Assembly: GCA_947458275.1 (NCBI GenBank)
Contig: CANGYR010000017.1
Location: 1 to 48,593, forward strand
Length of the DNA: 48,593 nt
DNA from: Chitinophagaceae bacterium
GTDB taxonomy: Bacteria; Bacteroidota; Bacteroidia; Chitinophagales; Chitinophagaceae
Direction: 5' to 3'
Shown here: positions 25,664 through 35,684 of the stretch, one piece after another
Position numbering within the stretch: position 1 is the stretch's first letter
Layout of the letters: the number at the start of each line of letters is the position of its first letter
The notes under the pieces: generated by a model
Database searches by the model: none
The model's input: the letters and a program-made list of their open reading frames with translations, nothing else
Told to the model about the DNA's origin: nothing
Translations under genes and position numbers: made by a program

Positions 25664-27055
25664 CTAACTATACAGCCAGCCGATGATTAATTCAGGATAA
25701 ATTCCAATGATAATAATCAGTATAACAGTAAGGATAAGTGTCAATTTATAAACGGAACTTAACTTTCCCGACACCACCCCTTCCGGTGAAGGTTCTTTGA
25801 AATAAATAGCTTGTATAACTCTGAAATAATAGTAAGCACTGACTGCCGCAAGCAATACTGCCAAAACAGCTATCCAGTAATGATGGCCTGTTTCTATGGC
25901 AGCCATCAACATGAAAAATTTACTCTGAAAACCGGCAGTCAAAGGAATACCAGTGAGCGAAAGCAGGAAAATTAGACCGGCAAAACCCAACAGCGGCTGC
26001 TCTTTTGCCAGGCCATTAAAGCCATCTATGGTATAATCTTTCATCTTGGTTAAAATGGCAAAAATGCCAATGGTAGCAAGGCTATATGCCGCAGAATATA
26101 ACAGAATACCTTCTTTTGCTTTGTTGTTGAGCGCGAATATGGCCAGCATCATAAAGCCCGCCTGGGCAATACTGGAATAAGCCAGCATCCTCTTTACGCT
26201 TTGCTGAAAAACTGCCGTTACATTTCCGATGATTAAAGTAGCTGCTGTAATAAAAAGAACAAGTGATTGCCACTGATTTTGTACAACACCAAAGGCACTT
26301 TCAAATAAACGGATAAAAGCAAAGAAACCGGCAACCTTAACAATAGTGCTCATGAAAGAGGTAAACACCGTAGGTGCCCCATCATACACATCGGGTGTCC
26401 AGAAATGAAAGGGTGCTGCTGACACTTTGAAAGACATAGAAACAAGCAGAAAAACCAACCCTACGGCAATCATCACAGGCATTTTTCCTGAACCAATTTC
26501 AAGATTATGAATAAAAAATGAAGCATTGGGATTCCCTCCGTAAATAAATGCTATTCCCATCAGCATGATGCCGGTTGAGAATGCTCCCATTAAAAAATAT
26601 TTCAAAGCGGCCTCGTTGCTCTTCAAATTTCGTTTGTCACTTCCCGTTAGTATGTACAATGGTATGGAAACAATTTCAATACCAATAAACAACATCAATA
26701 AAGTATTGAAAGTGGCTGCGATTGAAATACCGCATAAAATGAAAAATATCAGTGCGTAATACTCGGAAACATGAGCCCCGACTTTCTCAATCTCACTTCC
26801 ATTGAGTAAGAAATAAATCAATGTACATCCCAATACAATCGCAATGAAAGCAAGATTGAAATTGTTCGTATGAACCATATCATGTACATCGATATGAAAA
26901 AACGGTTGACGAGCAATCAATTCGTAAACTGAAGAGGCAAATAAACCGGCCAGGCCAACAAATGCGAAATATTTCGACAAGGTCGTACGCTTAACGAATG
27001 CGCCGCTAAACATCATCAACACGCCCAATAAAGCAGATAATATAATCGAGTTCAT
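25664..27055 (-). CDS. nuoN: NADH-quinone oxidoreductase subunit N
   Basis: 463 residues, an antiporter-like proton-pumping subunit of complex I with about 13-14 membrane helices. The Mrp-antiporter signature is clear (SFKVSAAPFHFWTPDVYDGAPTV; QSVKRMLAYSSIAQAGFMML) with key Lys and Glu residues inside helices. It is the last gene of the fourteen-gene nuo operon, 31 bases after nuoM. Confidence 0.95.
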   Translation of the reverse strand: MNSIILSALLGVLMMFSGAFVKRTTLSKYFAFVGLAGLFASSVYELIARQPFFHIDVHDMVHTNNFNLAFIAIVLGCTLIYFLLNGSEIEKVGAHVSEYYALIFFILCGISIAATFNTLLMLFIGIEIVSIPLYILTGSDKRNLKSNEAALKYFLMGAFSTGIMLMGIAFIYGGNPNASFFIHNLEIGSGKMPVMIAVGLVFLLVSMSFKVSAAPFHFWTPDVYDGAPTVFTSFMSTIVKVAGFFAFIRLFESAFGVVQNQWQSLVLFITAATLIIGNVTAVFQQSVKRMLAYSSIAQAGFMMLAIFALNNKAKEGILLYSAAYSLATIGIFAILTKMKDYTIDGFNGLAKEQPLLGFAGLIFLLSLTGIPLTAGFQSKFFMLMAAIETGHHYWIAVLAVLLAAVSAYYYFRVIQAIYFKEPSPEGVVSGKLSSVYKLTLILTVILIIIIGIYPELIIGWLYS

Positions 27056-27086
27056 AAATTAATTAAGGTTGTTGTTATAATTTACC

Positions 27087-28580
27087 CTAGCGCAATCTAA
27101 CCAACAGACTGCCGGCAGCTTCTTTTGTCAAATCAATCAAAGGTTGCGGATAGACGCCAAAAACGAATATGATTCCGACAATCAAAGCCAATGCGATTTT
27201 TTCATTCAATGAAATATCTTTCAACAATCCGGTGACTGAATTTGTATTACCATAAAAAATCTTCTGAATCATATTCAGAGTGTAGACAGCCGACAAGATA
27301 ATACCCAATCCTGCAGCCAAGGCATACCAGGGATTGTAATTATACAAACCACTGAACATCAGAAACTCTCCTGCGAATGCATTTGTCAGAGGCAGTGCAA
27401 TGTTGGCCAATGCAATGATAACCAGTAAAATTGTAAGCGCAGGTGCCTGCTGGGCAATCCCACCCAATTCGGAAATTTTCTTTACCCCTGTTTTTCTTTC
27501 AATCAAATCAACCACTACCCACATACCAATGATATTGATACCATGATTGAACATCTGCAACATCACACCCTGCACACTTGTCTGATTTACTGCAAACAAA
27601 GCCGCACACATTAATCCGATGTGGGCTATAGACGAATAAGCCACCAGTCTTTTTACATTGTCCTGCACAATTGCCAGGCAACTGGCATAAACGATACCGA
27701 TGATGGAAAGAATGATAATAATGTTTTTGAATTGTAGTGTTGCGGCAGGAAATACTGGAATCAACCAGCGAATGACCCCAAATAAACCCATCTTTACCAT
27801 GATGCCACTCAATACCATTGTCACCGGAGTGGGCGACTGATCGTATGCTTCTGGCTGCCAGGTGTGGAAAGGAAATATTGGCATTTTAATGGCAAATGCC
27901 AAAAAGAATAAAATGAATAAAGTATACTGCTCCGTAGGAGATATGGAAGCGTTCAAAAATGATGACAGTGAGAATGAGTGCGCTGCCACGGTACCATCTT
28001 CAAATGTGCGGGCGTCTGTATGCAGATACAGATAAATGATGCCAATTAGCATCAGTAAGGAACCAATGAATGTATATACAAAAAATTTGAAGGTAGCCTG
28101 TATCCTTCTTTCACTGCCCCATTTGCTGCAAAGAAAATAAACAGGTATTAATGCCAATTCCCAGAAGAAATAAAAAGTCAACGCATCATAGGCGCAAAAA
28201 ACTCCCATCAAACCCGCCTGACTCAGCAACATCAATCCTAAAAAAGCAGGAAGATTCTTGATCTCGCTTTTCCATGATGAGATAAATATCAAAGGAAACC
28301 CGATTGCTGTAAGTAAGGTAAGTAAACGACCTGTGCCGTCAAGCCCAATGTAATAGTTGGCACCAAGATACTTGAGCCACAAATAATTTACATTGTTGTA
28401 TAAAAGGTATTTGGAGTCATCAGTAAAAAATAGCGTTGCGACAGACACAGTCAGTACTGCCAAAGAAAAAACAAGCGCAGAAGTTTTCGCTAAGCCGTCA
28501 TTTTTAAATGAAAAACTGAGTATCCCTCCCAGTAAAGGAATCAGTATCAATAACTCCGGAAATGTGATATAACTACCCAA
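27087..28580 (-). CDS. nuoM: NADH-quinone oxidoreductase subunit M
   Basis: 497 residues, antiporter-like subunit with about 14 membrane helices. Motifs: FYFFWELALIPVYFL, KMPIFPFHTWQPEAYDQSPTP and DNVKRLVAYSSIAHIGLM. It forms part of the proton-pumping membrane arm and is coded between nuoL (12-base gap) and nuoN. Confidence 0.95.
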   Translation of the reverse strand: MGSYITFPELLILIPLLGGILSFSFKNDGLAKTSALVFSLAVLTVSVATLFFTDDSKYLLYNNVNYLWLKYLGANYYIGLDGTGRLLTLLTAIGFPLIFISSWKSEIKNLPAFLGLMLLSQAGLMGVFCAYDALTFYFFWELALIPVYFLCSKWGSERRIQATFKFFVYTFIGSLLMLIGIIYLYLHTDARTFEDGTVAAHSFSLSSFLNASISPTEQYTLFILFFLAFAIKMPIFPFHTWQPEAYDQSPTPVTMVLSGIMVKMGLFGVIRWLIPVFPAATLQFKNIIIILSIIGIVYASCLAIVQDNVKRLVAYSSIAHIGLMCAALFAVNQTSVQGVMLQMFNHGINIIGMWVVVDLIERKTGVKKISELGGIAQQAPALTILLVIIALANIALPLTNAFAGEFLMFSGLYNYNPWYALAAGLGIILSAVYTLNMIQKIFYGNTNSVTGLLKDISLNEKIALALIVGIIFVFGVYPQPLIDLTKEAAGSLLVRLR

Positions 28581-28592
28581 TGTATAATATTT

Positions 28593-30476
28593 TTAGAAAA
28601 ACAATTTTAATATAAATAATAACAATATGCCAATCACCATTAATAAAACATAGGCGCCTACTTGCCCGCTTTGCAGCCACCTGAGCTGGCGACCACTGTA
28701 GTTAACAGCCTTCCCCACTCCATTTACCAATCCGTCGATTCCTTTGGCTTCAATGATTCTGTTTGAAAACCCGGCAATTGATTTAATTGGTTTTACAATG
28801 ACAAAATCATACAATTCATCAACATACCATTTGTTTTCCAGCAATTTTGCAAATCCTTTTGACTCACCTTCCGGTTGATATTTTTTAAATCTTGTCCATG
28901 CAAAGAAGATCGCTATCAACACAAGCGCAGTTGACAATCCCATCAGCATGTATTCGGTATCGTGAGTAAGATGATGAACAGATGACTTGACAACAGGAGA
29001 CAGAAATGCTGACAATTGATGGTGTCCGCCAAGAGCTTCCGGAACACCGATATAACCTCCCACAATACTCAAAACGGCCAGAATAATTAAAGGAATGGTC
29101 ATTGCCGAAGGACTTTCATGTAAATGATGTTCCGGCTCATGTGTACCACGGAATTTTCCTGTAAATGTTACGATGTATAAACGGAACATATAAAATGCAG
29201 TAAGCAAAGCTGCGAATAAAGCAACAGCATAAAAAACAACACCATGACTATAGGCGCCTGCAAGTATTTCATCTTTAGAGAAGAACCCTGAAAAGCCCGG
29301 TATACCTGCAATGGCTATACATCCTATTAAAAATGTGATGCTGGTAATTTTCATATGCTTGTGCAGACCGCCCATCTTACGGATATCCTGCTCGCCGCCC
29401 ATAGCATGAATGACACTGCCACTTCCAAGGAACATCAACGCTTTAAAAAATGCGTGAGTGATTACATGAAAAACTGCGGCAACATAATTTCCGGTGCCTA
29501 AAGCAATAAACATAAACCCTAACTGACTAACAGTTGAATAGGCTAACACCTTTTTTATATCGTGCTGCTTGATAGCGATTGAAGCTGCCAGTAATGCAGT
29601 TGCCAAACCAACAATAGTAATAACCAATTGAGTATTGTGTGCCAATGAGAACAATGCGTTGCTTCTGGCTATCATATAAATACCTGCCGTTACCATCGTT
29701 GCCGCATGGATCAATGCACTCACGGGCGTTGGACCCGCCATCGCATCAGGCAACCATGTGTACAAGGGTATCTGAGCACTTTTACCGGTAGCTCCGACAA
29801 AAAGCAATAATGTAATTCCGGAAATATCAACCGGAGTCAGTTTAGCAAGTGAAGCTGCACTGAAAACCTGATCATAATCCACCGTATCGACTTTCGCAAT
29901 CAACCAGAACAGCGCCAGCAGAAAACCAAGATCACCAATACGGTTCATGATGAATGCTTTCTTTGCCGCGTCAGTATAGTTGTTGTTTTTGTACCAGTAT
30001 CCGATAAGCAAATAAGAACAAAGCCCCACGCCTTCCCATCCGATAAACATAATCAGATAATTGCCTCCCATCACAAGCAACAGCATTGAGAAAACGAAAA
30101 GATTGAGATAAGAAAAATATTTAGCGAAATCTTTGTCATCTTCCTCATGCATGTAAGAAGTTGAATACACATGAATTAAAAAGCCAACACCGGTGATAAT
30201 CAAAAGAAATAAAGAAGTAAGCTGATCTATCTTATAATCGAAGCTGATTTTTAATGAATCAATGCTGATAAAATTGAAGTAATGAATATTGAATACGTTA
30301 CCTGATTTTATCTGAAGAAAAACCAACAGACTGATAATAAAAGACCCAAGAACCACTGCGCTTCCAATAATACCTGAAAATGTTTTGGACAACAACTTGC
30401 GACCGACACCATTTATCAGGAAACCGATTAACGGCAGGAAGGGTATTAACCAAATCAACTTAACTATATTGTTCAT
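28593..30476 (-). CDS. nuoL: NADH-quinone oxidoreductase subunit L
   Basis: 627 residues, the distal proton-pumping subunit of complex I with about 16 membrane helices and the C-terminal lateral-helix region. Motifs: FIGWEGVGLCSYLLIGYWY, SAQIPLYTWLPDAMAGPTPVSALIHAATMV and HDIKKVLAYSTVSQLGFM. Length is normal for the subunit. Confidence 0.95.
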   Translation of the reverse strand: MNNIVKLIWLIPFLPLIGFLINGVGRKLLSKTFSGIIGSAVVLGSFIISLLVFLQIKSGNVFNIHYFNFISIDSLKISFDYKIDQLTSLFLLIITGVGFLIHVYSTSYMHEEDDKDFAKYFSYLNLFVFSMLLLVMGGNYLIMFIGWEGVGLCSYLLIGYWYKNNNYTDAAKKAFIMNRIGDLGFLLALFWLIAKVDTVDYDQVFSAASLAKLTPVDISGITLLLFVGATGKSAQIPLYTWLPDAMAGPTPVSALIHAATMVTAGIYMIARSNALFSLAHNTQLVITIVGLATALLAASIAIKQHDIKKVLAYSTVSQLGFMFIALGTGNYVAAVFHVITHAFFKALMFLGSGSVIHAMGGEQDIRKMGGLHKHMKITSITFLIGCIAIAGIPGFSGFFSKDEILAGAYSHGVVFYAVALFAALLTAFYMFRLYIVTFTGKFRGTHEPEHHLHESPSAMTIPLIILAVLSIVGGYIGVPEALGGHHQLSAFLSPVVKSSVHHLTHDTEYMLMGLSTALVLIAIFFAWTRFKKYQPEGESKGFAKLLENKWYVDELYDFVIVKPIKSIAGFSNRIIEAKGIDGLVNGVGKAVNYSGRQLRWLQSGQVGAYVLLMVIGILLLFILKLFF

Positions 30477-30514
30477 AACTGTCGAAAAGCGAAAGCAAGC
30501 GCTTCACTTTTATT

Positions 30515-30847
30515 TTAGTGTTTTAATCTGTTTAAAAAGTTTACATCCACTGAATGTATGTTTCTGTACATCATTACAATTATAGCCAACCCCACACTTA
30601 CTTCAGCAGCAGCAACCACCATAATAAAAAAAACAAACACCTGCGCATCGCTTGCATAAGTTGGCAAAGCTTTCACCGCGGGACTTGCTGCGTGCATCTT
30701 AGAAAAAGCCACCAACAATAAATTAACCGCATTCAGCATCAACTCTATGCACATGAATATAATGATGGCATTACGTCTGACAAGTACGCCAATTAACCCA
30801 ATGGTAAACAGCGTAAGAGATAATGCGATGTATGCTTTTATGTCCAT
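30515..30847 (-). CDS. nuoK: NADH-quinone oxidoreductase subunit K
   Basis: 110 residues, three membrane helices (about 4-22, 29-50, 66-90). The two conserved buried glutamates are in [19 protein letters not shown] and [15 protein letters not shown]. Part of the proton path in the membrane arm of complex I. Confidence 0.94.
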   Translation of the reverse strand: MDIKAYIALSLTLFTIGLIGVLVRRNAIIIFMCIELMLNAVNLLLVAFSKMHAASPAVKALPTYASDAQVFVFFIMVVAAAEVSVGLAIIVMMYRNIHSVDVNFLNRLKH

Positions 30848-30885
30848 TTTTAAAATTTCACAATATTCAAAAATTACAGCGTTGT

Positions 30886-31398
30886 TTAATTCGCCGATTT
30901 TTCTTCTTTTTTACCAATGATTACTGCTCCTATCATCGCGCTCAAAAATAACACGCTGCTGATTTCAAATGGCAGTACGTAATTTTTAAACAATGTCATG
31001 CCAAGTACTTTAATCAAACCCGCATCTCCAACTTTCATTTGCACCTGATGGCTGGCGTCAATTTTCATTAAAGCCAATACCAGCAACAGCAATAAAGATC
31101 CACCGGATAAAATTCCTACCAGTTGCAAACGATAATTTTTTATCGGCTCAGTCTCCGCATTGAGATTCATCAACATCACCACAAATAAGAATAGCACCAT
31201 AATTGCGCCGGCATAGACTATGATATTGACCACAGCAAGAAACTGCGCGTTCAATAAAACATAATGACCGGAAATAGTGAAGAAAACAATAATCAGCCAA
31301 AGAATACTGTGGACGGGACTTTTGCTGGCAATCATCATTAAGGCACTTCCCACTGAAATCACCGACAGTAAAATAAAAATAAAGGTTGTAATATTCAT
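30886..31398 (-). CDS. nuoJ: NADH-quinone oxidoreductase subunit J
   Basis: 170 residues with five membrane helices. The family segment [27 protein letters not shown] (here [20 protein letters not shown]) is plain. Membrane-arm subunit at the quinone end of complex I. Confidence 0.94.
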   Translation of the reverse strand: MNITTFIFILLSVISVGSALMMIASKSPVHSILWLIIVFFTISGHYVLLNAQFLAVVNIIVYAGAIMVLFLFVVMLMNLNAETEPIKNYRLQLVGILSGGSLLLLLVLALMKIDASHQVQMKVGDAGLIKVLGMTLFKNYVLPFEISSVLFLSAMIGAVIIGKKEEKSAN

Positions 31399-31418
31399 CC
31401 CTGTGATTGTCTTTTTTA

Positions 31419-31964
31419 TTAATTCTTTGTTGCTCTGTTACCCAATGCTTTTTGATACGCCTCCGGATTTTCTTTCGGATGTGGTATCAGCAAATCATTC
31501 TTCGCGTATATGAATTGCTTACGTTGGTAATCTGCCGGCGTGAATGTCTCACTCAAATAAATAGCATCTTTAGGGCATGCTTCTTCACAAAGTCCGCAGA
31601 AAATACAGCGAAGCATATTAATCTCATATTTAGCCGCATATTTTTCTTCTTTGTACAGATGTTCTTCACCCGGTTGTCTTTCAGCGGCCTCCATTGTAAT
31701 AGCCTCTGCAGGACAAGCCACCGCACAAAGCCCGCACGCCGTACAATTCTCACGACCTTCCTCGTCGCGATTCAATATTTGCAATCCCCTGAAAACCGGA
31801 CTGAACGGACGTTGTTTTTCAGGATAATTGATCGTTGGTTTCTTTTTAAAGATATGACTGAATGTTATCATCATACCTTTAAATATAGCAGGCAAGTATA
31901 AACGCTCCGCAAAAGTCATCGGCTTGCGGCTTACTTGTTTTGCTTTATTTGTTAATGGTTGCAT
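31419..31964 (-). CDS. nuoI: NADH-quinone oxidoreductase subunit I (two 4Fe-4S clusters)
   Basis: 181 residues. Two ferredoxin motifs are intact: Cys74, Cys77, Cys80, Cys84 (CTACGLCAVACP) and Cys120, Cys123, Cys126, Cys130 (CIFCGLCEEACP), for clusters N6a and N6b that pass electrons to NuoB. The gap to nuoH (47 bases) holds a short GGTTTAAAG repeat. Confidence 0.95.
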   Translation of the reverse strand: MQPLTNKAKQVSRKPMTFAERLYLPAIFKGMMITFSHIFKKKPTINYPEKQRPFSPVFRGLQILNRDEEGRENCTACGLCAVACPAEAITMEAAERQPGEEHLYKEEKYAAKYEINMLRCIFCGLCEEACPKDAIYLSETFTPADYQRKQFIYAKNDLLIPHPKENPEAYQKALGNRATKN

Positions 31965-32011
31965 TTAAAAAGTTACAGGTTTAAAGTCTAACGGTTTAAA
32001 AGTTATAATTA
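31965..32011. repeat. Short TTTAAACC-type repeat in the nuoH-nuoI spacer
   Basis: Two or three GGTTTAAAG/CGGTTTAAAAG units occupy the 47-base spacer. Only one arm is present. Confidence 0.4.
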
Positions 32012-33052
32012 TCAACGATTAAAATATAATACTGCGGCTCCAGTAACCAGCATATTGAACAGTGCAAGAGGAATCAATATCCTCCAGCCCAAATGCATTA
32101 ACTGGTCGTACCTGAATCTCGGTATCGTCCATCTTACCCACATGAATAAAAATATAAAAAGAATAACTTTTGTCATTAAGGCCGCTACTCCAATGATTGC
32201 GGCGATGTTTGGCGTAAAATTAGCTTCATTCACAAACGGCATATCGTAACCGCCGAAAAACAATGTAGCCATGATTACACTGCTGATAAACATATTGATG
32301 TACTCAGAGAATAAATAAAATCCCAATTTCATAGAAGAATACTCCGTATGATATCCGCCAATCAATTCATTCTCCGCCTCAGGTAAATCGAAAGGAGTAC
32401 GATTACATTCCGCAAAAGCACAAATCAAAAAGATAAGAAATCCTAACGGCTGATATATGATATTCCAGTGGCCTGCCTGCTGCTGCACCACCATTTCTTT
32501 AAGGCTAAGCGTTCCCGTTACCATCAAAAGAGCGATCAGAGAAATGCCCATAGCCAACTCATAACTGATAATCTGTGAGGCAGCTCTTAAACCACCAAGC
32601 AGCGAGAATTTATTATTACTTGCCCAGGATCCTATCATGATTCCATACACACCCATACTCACGACACCAAAAACATACAAAATACCAATATTGATGTCGG
32701 CAATCTGCAAATTGATTTCTCTGTCGAACAACTGCACTTTATCACCCCAGGGAACTACTGCACTTGTCATTACAGCAGTAAGCATAGCCAATGCCGGTCC
32801 GAGTATGAATAAAAATTTGGAAGAAAAATTAGGAATGATTTCTTCTTTGAAAAACAATTTCAATCCATCTGCCAGCGGCTGCAGCAAACCAAAAGGTCCC
32901 GCACGATTAGGTCCTCTTCTGTCCTGCAGGATAGCAGCCACTTTCCGCTCAGCAAAAGTGGTGTACATGGCTATAACCAAAGAAGCGGAAACCACCACTA
33001 CGATGAGTATTAATTTTTCGATAATCAGTGCAAAGTCTATTGCTAGTAACAT
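32012..33052 (-). CDS. nuoH: NADH-quinone oxidoreductase subunit H
   Basis: 346 residues, about eight membrane helices. It carries the signature RRGPNRAGPFGLLQPLADGLK and the quinone-cavity loop AFAECNRTPFDLPEAENELI. It anchors the hydrophilic arm and forms much of the quinone chamber. Confidence 0.95.
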   Translation of the reverse strand: MLLAIDFALIIEKLILIVVVVSASLVIAMYTTFAERKVAAILQDRRGPNRAGPFGLLQPLADGLKLFFKEEIIPNFSSKFLFILGPALAMLTAVMTSAVVPWGDKVQLFDREINLQIADINIGILYVFGVVSMGVYGIMIGSWASNNKFSLLGGLRAASQIISYELAMGISLIALLMVTGTLSLKEMVVQQQAGHWNIIYQPLGFLIFLICAFAECNRTPFDLPEAENELIGGYHTEYSSMKLGFYLFSEYINMFISSVIMATLFFGGYDMPFVNEANFTPNIAAIIGVAALMTKVILFIFLFMWVRWTIPRFRYDQLMHLGWRILIPLALFNMLVTGAAVLYFNR

Positions 33053-33070
33053 TTTTATCTGTTCTGGTGG

Positions 33071-34177
33071 TTATTTTTTAAAATCATCTTTTTTTGCCGG
33101 CCTGTCTATTTCGCTGAGATGTACCGAAGGATCATTTACACCGCTTATGCTGTGAATATCCATCAGCAATCTTGGCTCCACTCCATTCATCACTTCTTTA
33201 ACTGTCTCCTTAGGCATTTCCAGTGTTTTATATTTATTGGCGCCAATAACAGAATGTCTGCTGATGGTAGTCAATCCTTCTATCGTCCATTCAGAAGTCT
33301 TCTTGGTTTCAAAGCGACAGGTATTGCAAATCCATCCCGGCTTACCGTCAAAACTTTGCACCTCACCCCATTCATCTTTACGAGCTGTAACCCTGAACAC
33401 CTCATCCCCTCTAAGCCAGAGCGTAGCCTTACCACAGCATCCCGGTGTTTGACAATCACGGTGTGCATCTACGGGCTTGGTAAACCATACCCTATTTTTA
33501 AAGCGGAAGGTCTTATCAGTCAAAGCCCCAACCGGACAAACATCAATCATGTTTCCGCTGAAATCATTATCTATTGCTTTGGAAATATAGGTGGAGATAG
33601 CTGCATGATCGCCTCTGTCTAGTACACCATGCACGCGCTTGTTTGTAATCTGATCGGCCACATAAGTACAACGATAGCATAGAATGCAACGTGTCATGTG
33701 CAACTGAATATAAGGACCAAGATCTTCTTTCTTGAATGTTCTTCTGGCAAACTGATAGCGTGTTCCTTCTTTACCATGATCATATCCCAAATCCTGCAGA
33801 TGGCATTCTCCTGCCTGATCGCAGATAGGGCAATCCAGCGGATGATTCAGCAATAAAAATTCCACCACGCCATTTCTTGCATCTGTAACTTTTTCGCTGG
33901 TAATATTTTTGACAATCATACCATCCATTACACCTGTTCTGCAACTTGCCACCAGCTTCGGCATTGGCCTAGGATCTGCAGTAGAACCGGCTGCTACTTC
34001 CACTAGACAGGTGCGGCATTTACCGCCACTGCCTTCCAGCTTGCTGTAGTAACACATAGCGGGAGGAGTTACATCCCCTCCAATTTGCCTCGCGGCATTC
34101 AGAATGGTTGTACCCGGAGCAACATCAATAGTGATGTTGTCGATGGTTACTTTGATGGTTTTTATTTCTTCAGACAT
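33071..34177 (-). CDS. nuoG: NADH-quinone oxidoreductase subunit G, short form
   Basis: 368 residues, far shorter than the ~700-900 residues of proteobacterial NuoG. Present are the 2Fe-2S N1b domain (Cys42, YSKLEGSGGKCRTCLVEV), the N5 ligands (NHPLDCPICDQAGEC) and the N4 ligands (TRCILCYRC ... DVCPVGAL). A remnant of the molybdopterin Fe-S domain follows (CQTPGCCGKATLWLRGDEV ... WICNTCRFE). The large molybdopterin-like domain is missing. The chain still bears every cluster on the main electron path, and such short forms are usual in Bacteroidota, so it is not read as a truncation. Confidence 0.92.
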   Translation of the reverse strand: MSEEIKTIKVTIDNITIDVAPGTTILNAARQIGGDVTPPAMCYYSKLEGSGGKCRTCLVEVAAGSTADPRPMPKLVASCRTGVMDGMIVKNITSEKVTDARNGVVEFLLLNHPLDCPICDQAGECHLQDLGYDHGKEGTRYQFARRTFKKEDLGPYIQLHMTRCILCYRCTYVADQITNKRVHGVLDRGDHAAISTYISKAIDNDFSGNMIDVCPVGALTDKTFRFKNRVWFTKPVDAHRDCQTPGCCGKATLWLRGDEVFRVTARKDEWGEVQSFDGKPGWICNTCRFETKKTSEWTIEGLTTISRHSVIGANKYKTLEMPKETVKEVMNGVEPRLLMDIHSISGVNDPSVHLSEIDRPAKKDDFKK

Positions 34178-34199
34178 TATTTCTTATCTTCTCTATTTA

Positions 34200-34290
34200 G
34201 AGTTTATATTTTAAGTTTAATGGTTTGAAGGTCTAAAGGTTTGATGGTTGGTTTAACCCTTTAACCGTTAAACCCTTAAACTTTTAACCC
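34200..34290. repeat. TTTAAACC-type quasi-repeat hairpin in the nuoF-nuoG spacer
   Basis: The left arm (about 34205-34252) has GTTTAATGG/GTTTGAAGG/GTCTAAAGG units. The right arm (about 34253-34290) has CCTTTAACCGTTAAACCC units. The arms are complementary around TTGGTTTAACC near 34250. It would lie in the middle of the nuo transcript. Confidence 0.65.
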
Positions 34291-34292
34291 TT

Positions 34293-35642
34293 CTAAGCCG
34301 GCACATGGATAGCGTCTGCATAATGCCTCAACCCGTAATTTTCAGTCAGACATTTATCCGGGTTGTTCACATGCCATTCAAACTCATCACGGAAATGCCT
34401 GATAGCTGCTGCCACCGGCCAGGCCGCGGCATCACCTAAAGGACAGATCGTATTCCCTTCGATTTTACGCTGAATATCCCAGAGTAAATCTATATCACTT
34501 ATCTTTCCTTTCCCCTTTTCAATGTTCAGTAATATTTTTTCCATCCAGCCTGTTCCTTCGCGACATGGGCTGCATTGTCCGCAACTTTCATGACGATAAA
34601 ATCTTGCTAACGTATACGTGTGCCTGACAATACACTGATCTTCATCCAGCACAATAAAACCTCCCGAACCCATCATACTGCCTGATGCGAAACCGCCGTC
34701 ACTCAGACTTTCATAGTTCATCATTCTCTTTTCACCTTTTGCGGTTGTCAACAACAAATTCGCCGGCAAAATAGGAACAGATGATCCTCCGGGAATGCAC
34801 GCCTTCAAACGTTTGCCGTTGGGTATGCCTCCACAATATTCATCACTGTAGATAAACTCTTCCACAGAGATAGTCATATCAATTTCGTACACACCGGGCT
34901 TATTGATATTTCCGCAGGCGGAAATTAGTTTGGTACCTGTTGACTTGCCAACGCCAATTTGGGCGTAGGCTTCACCACCTTCGTTGATAATGGGCACTAC
35001 GGCAGCGATGGTCTCCACGTTGTTAACCACCGTTGGGCATCCCCATAATCCTTTGATGGCAGGAAATGGCGGCTTGATTCTTGGATTACCACGTTTGCCT
35101 TCGAGTGACTCCAGCAAAGCAGTTTCCTCTCCGCAGATATAAGCACCTGCACCTCTTTGAACATACATTTCACAATCAAACCCGCTACCCTGAATATTTT
35201 TGCCGAGCCATCCGTTTTGTTTTGCTTCAGCTATGGCCTCCTGCAAAATATCTGCCACCCAATCGTATTCTCCTCTGATGTAGATGTAACTGTTGTTGCT
35301 TCCCAATGCATAAGACGCAATAATCATCCCTTCAATAAGTAAGTGTGGAATGAATTCCATCAAATACCTGTCCTTAAAAGTACCCGGCTCGCTCTCATCA
35401 GCATTGCAAACAAGATAACGAGGAACACCTTCGGGCTTTGCCAAAAAGCTCCACTTCATCCCCGTAGGAAAACCTGCACCACCGCGACCACGCAAACCGC
35501 TTTTCTTTACTTCTTCCACAATAGCTTCAGGCTGCATCTTTAATGCCTTCTCCACACCAACATAACCGCCTTCTCTGCGATATACATCATACTGACGTAT
35601 TCCGGGGACATTTGCATTTTTTAATAATAATTTTTTACTCAT
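34293..35642 (-). CDS. nuoF: NADH-quinone oxidoreductase subunit F
   Basis: About 449 residues; I use the second ATG (35642, MSKKLLLKNANVPGIRQYD), though one nine bases upstream (35651) is also possible. It binds NADH and FMN (GRGGAGFPTGMKWSF; EPGTFKDRYLM; GAYICGEETALLESLEG) and cluster N3 (SCGQCSPCREG plus NTICPLGD). It is the electron entry point of complex I. Spacing to nuoE is about 40 bases. Confidence 0.95.
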   Translation of the reverse strand: MSKKLLLKNANVPGIRQYDVYRREGGYVGVEKALKMQPEAIVEEVKKSGLRGRGGAGFPTGMKWSFLAKPEGVPRYLVCNADESEPGTFKDRYLMEFIPHLLIEGMIIASYALGSNNSYIYIRGEYDWVADILQEAIAEAKQNGWLGKNIQGSGFDCEMYVQRGAGAYICGEETALLESLEGKRGNPRIKPPFPAIKGLWGCPTVVNNVETIAAVVPIINEGGEAYAQIGVGKSTGTKLISACGNINKPGVYEIDMTISVEEFIYSDEYCGGIPNGKRLKACIPGGSSVPILPANLLLTTAKGEKRMMNYESLSDGGFASGSMMGSGGFIVLDEDQCIVRHTYTLARFYRHESCGQCSPCREGTGWMEKILLNIEKGKGKISDIDLLWDIQRKIEGNTICPLGDAAAWPVAAAIRHFRDEFEWHVNNPDKCLTENYGLRHYADAIHVPA

Positions 35643-35684
35643 ACGCTGCATCTGCTGCTATACGTTTCCGTTATAGCCATTGAT

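Noticed and set aside
33071..34177. NuoG as a truncated pseudogene
   Set aside because: All cluster ligands on the main electron path are kept, the operon is otherwise intact, and short NuoG is usual for this phylum.
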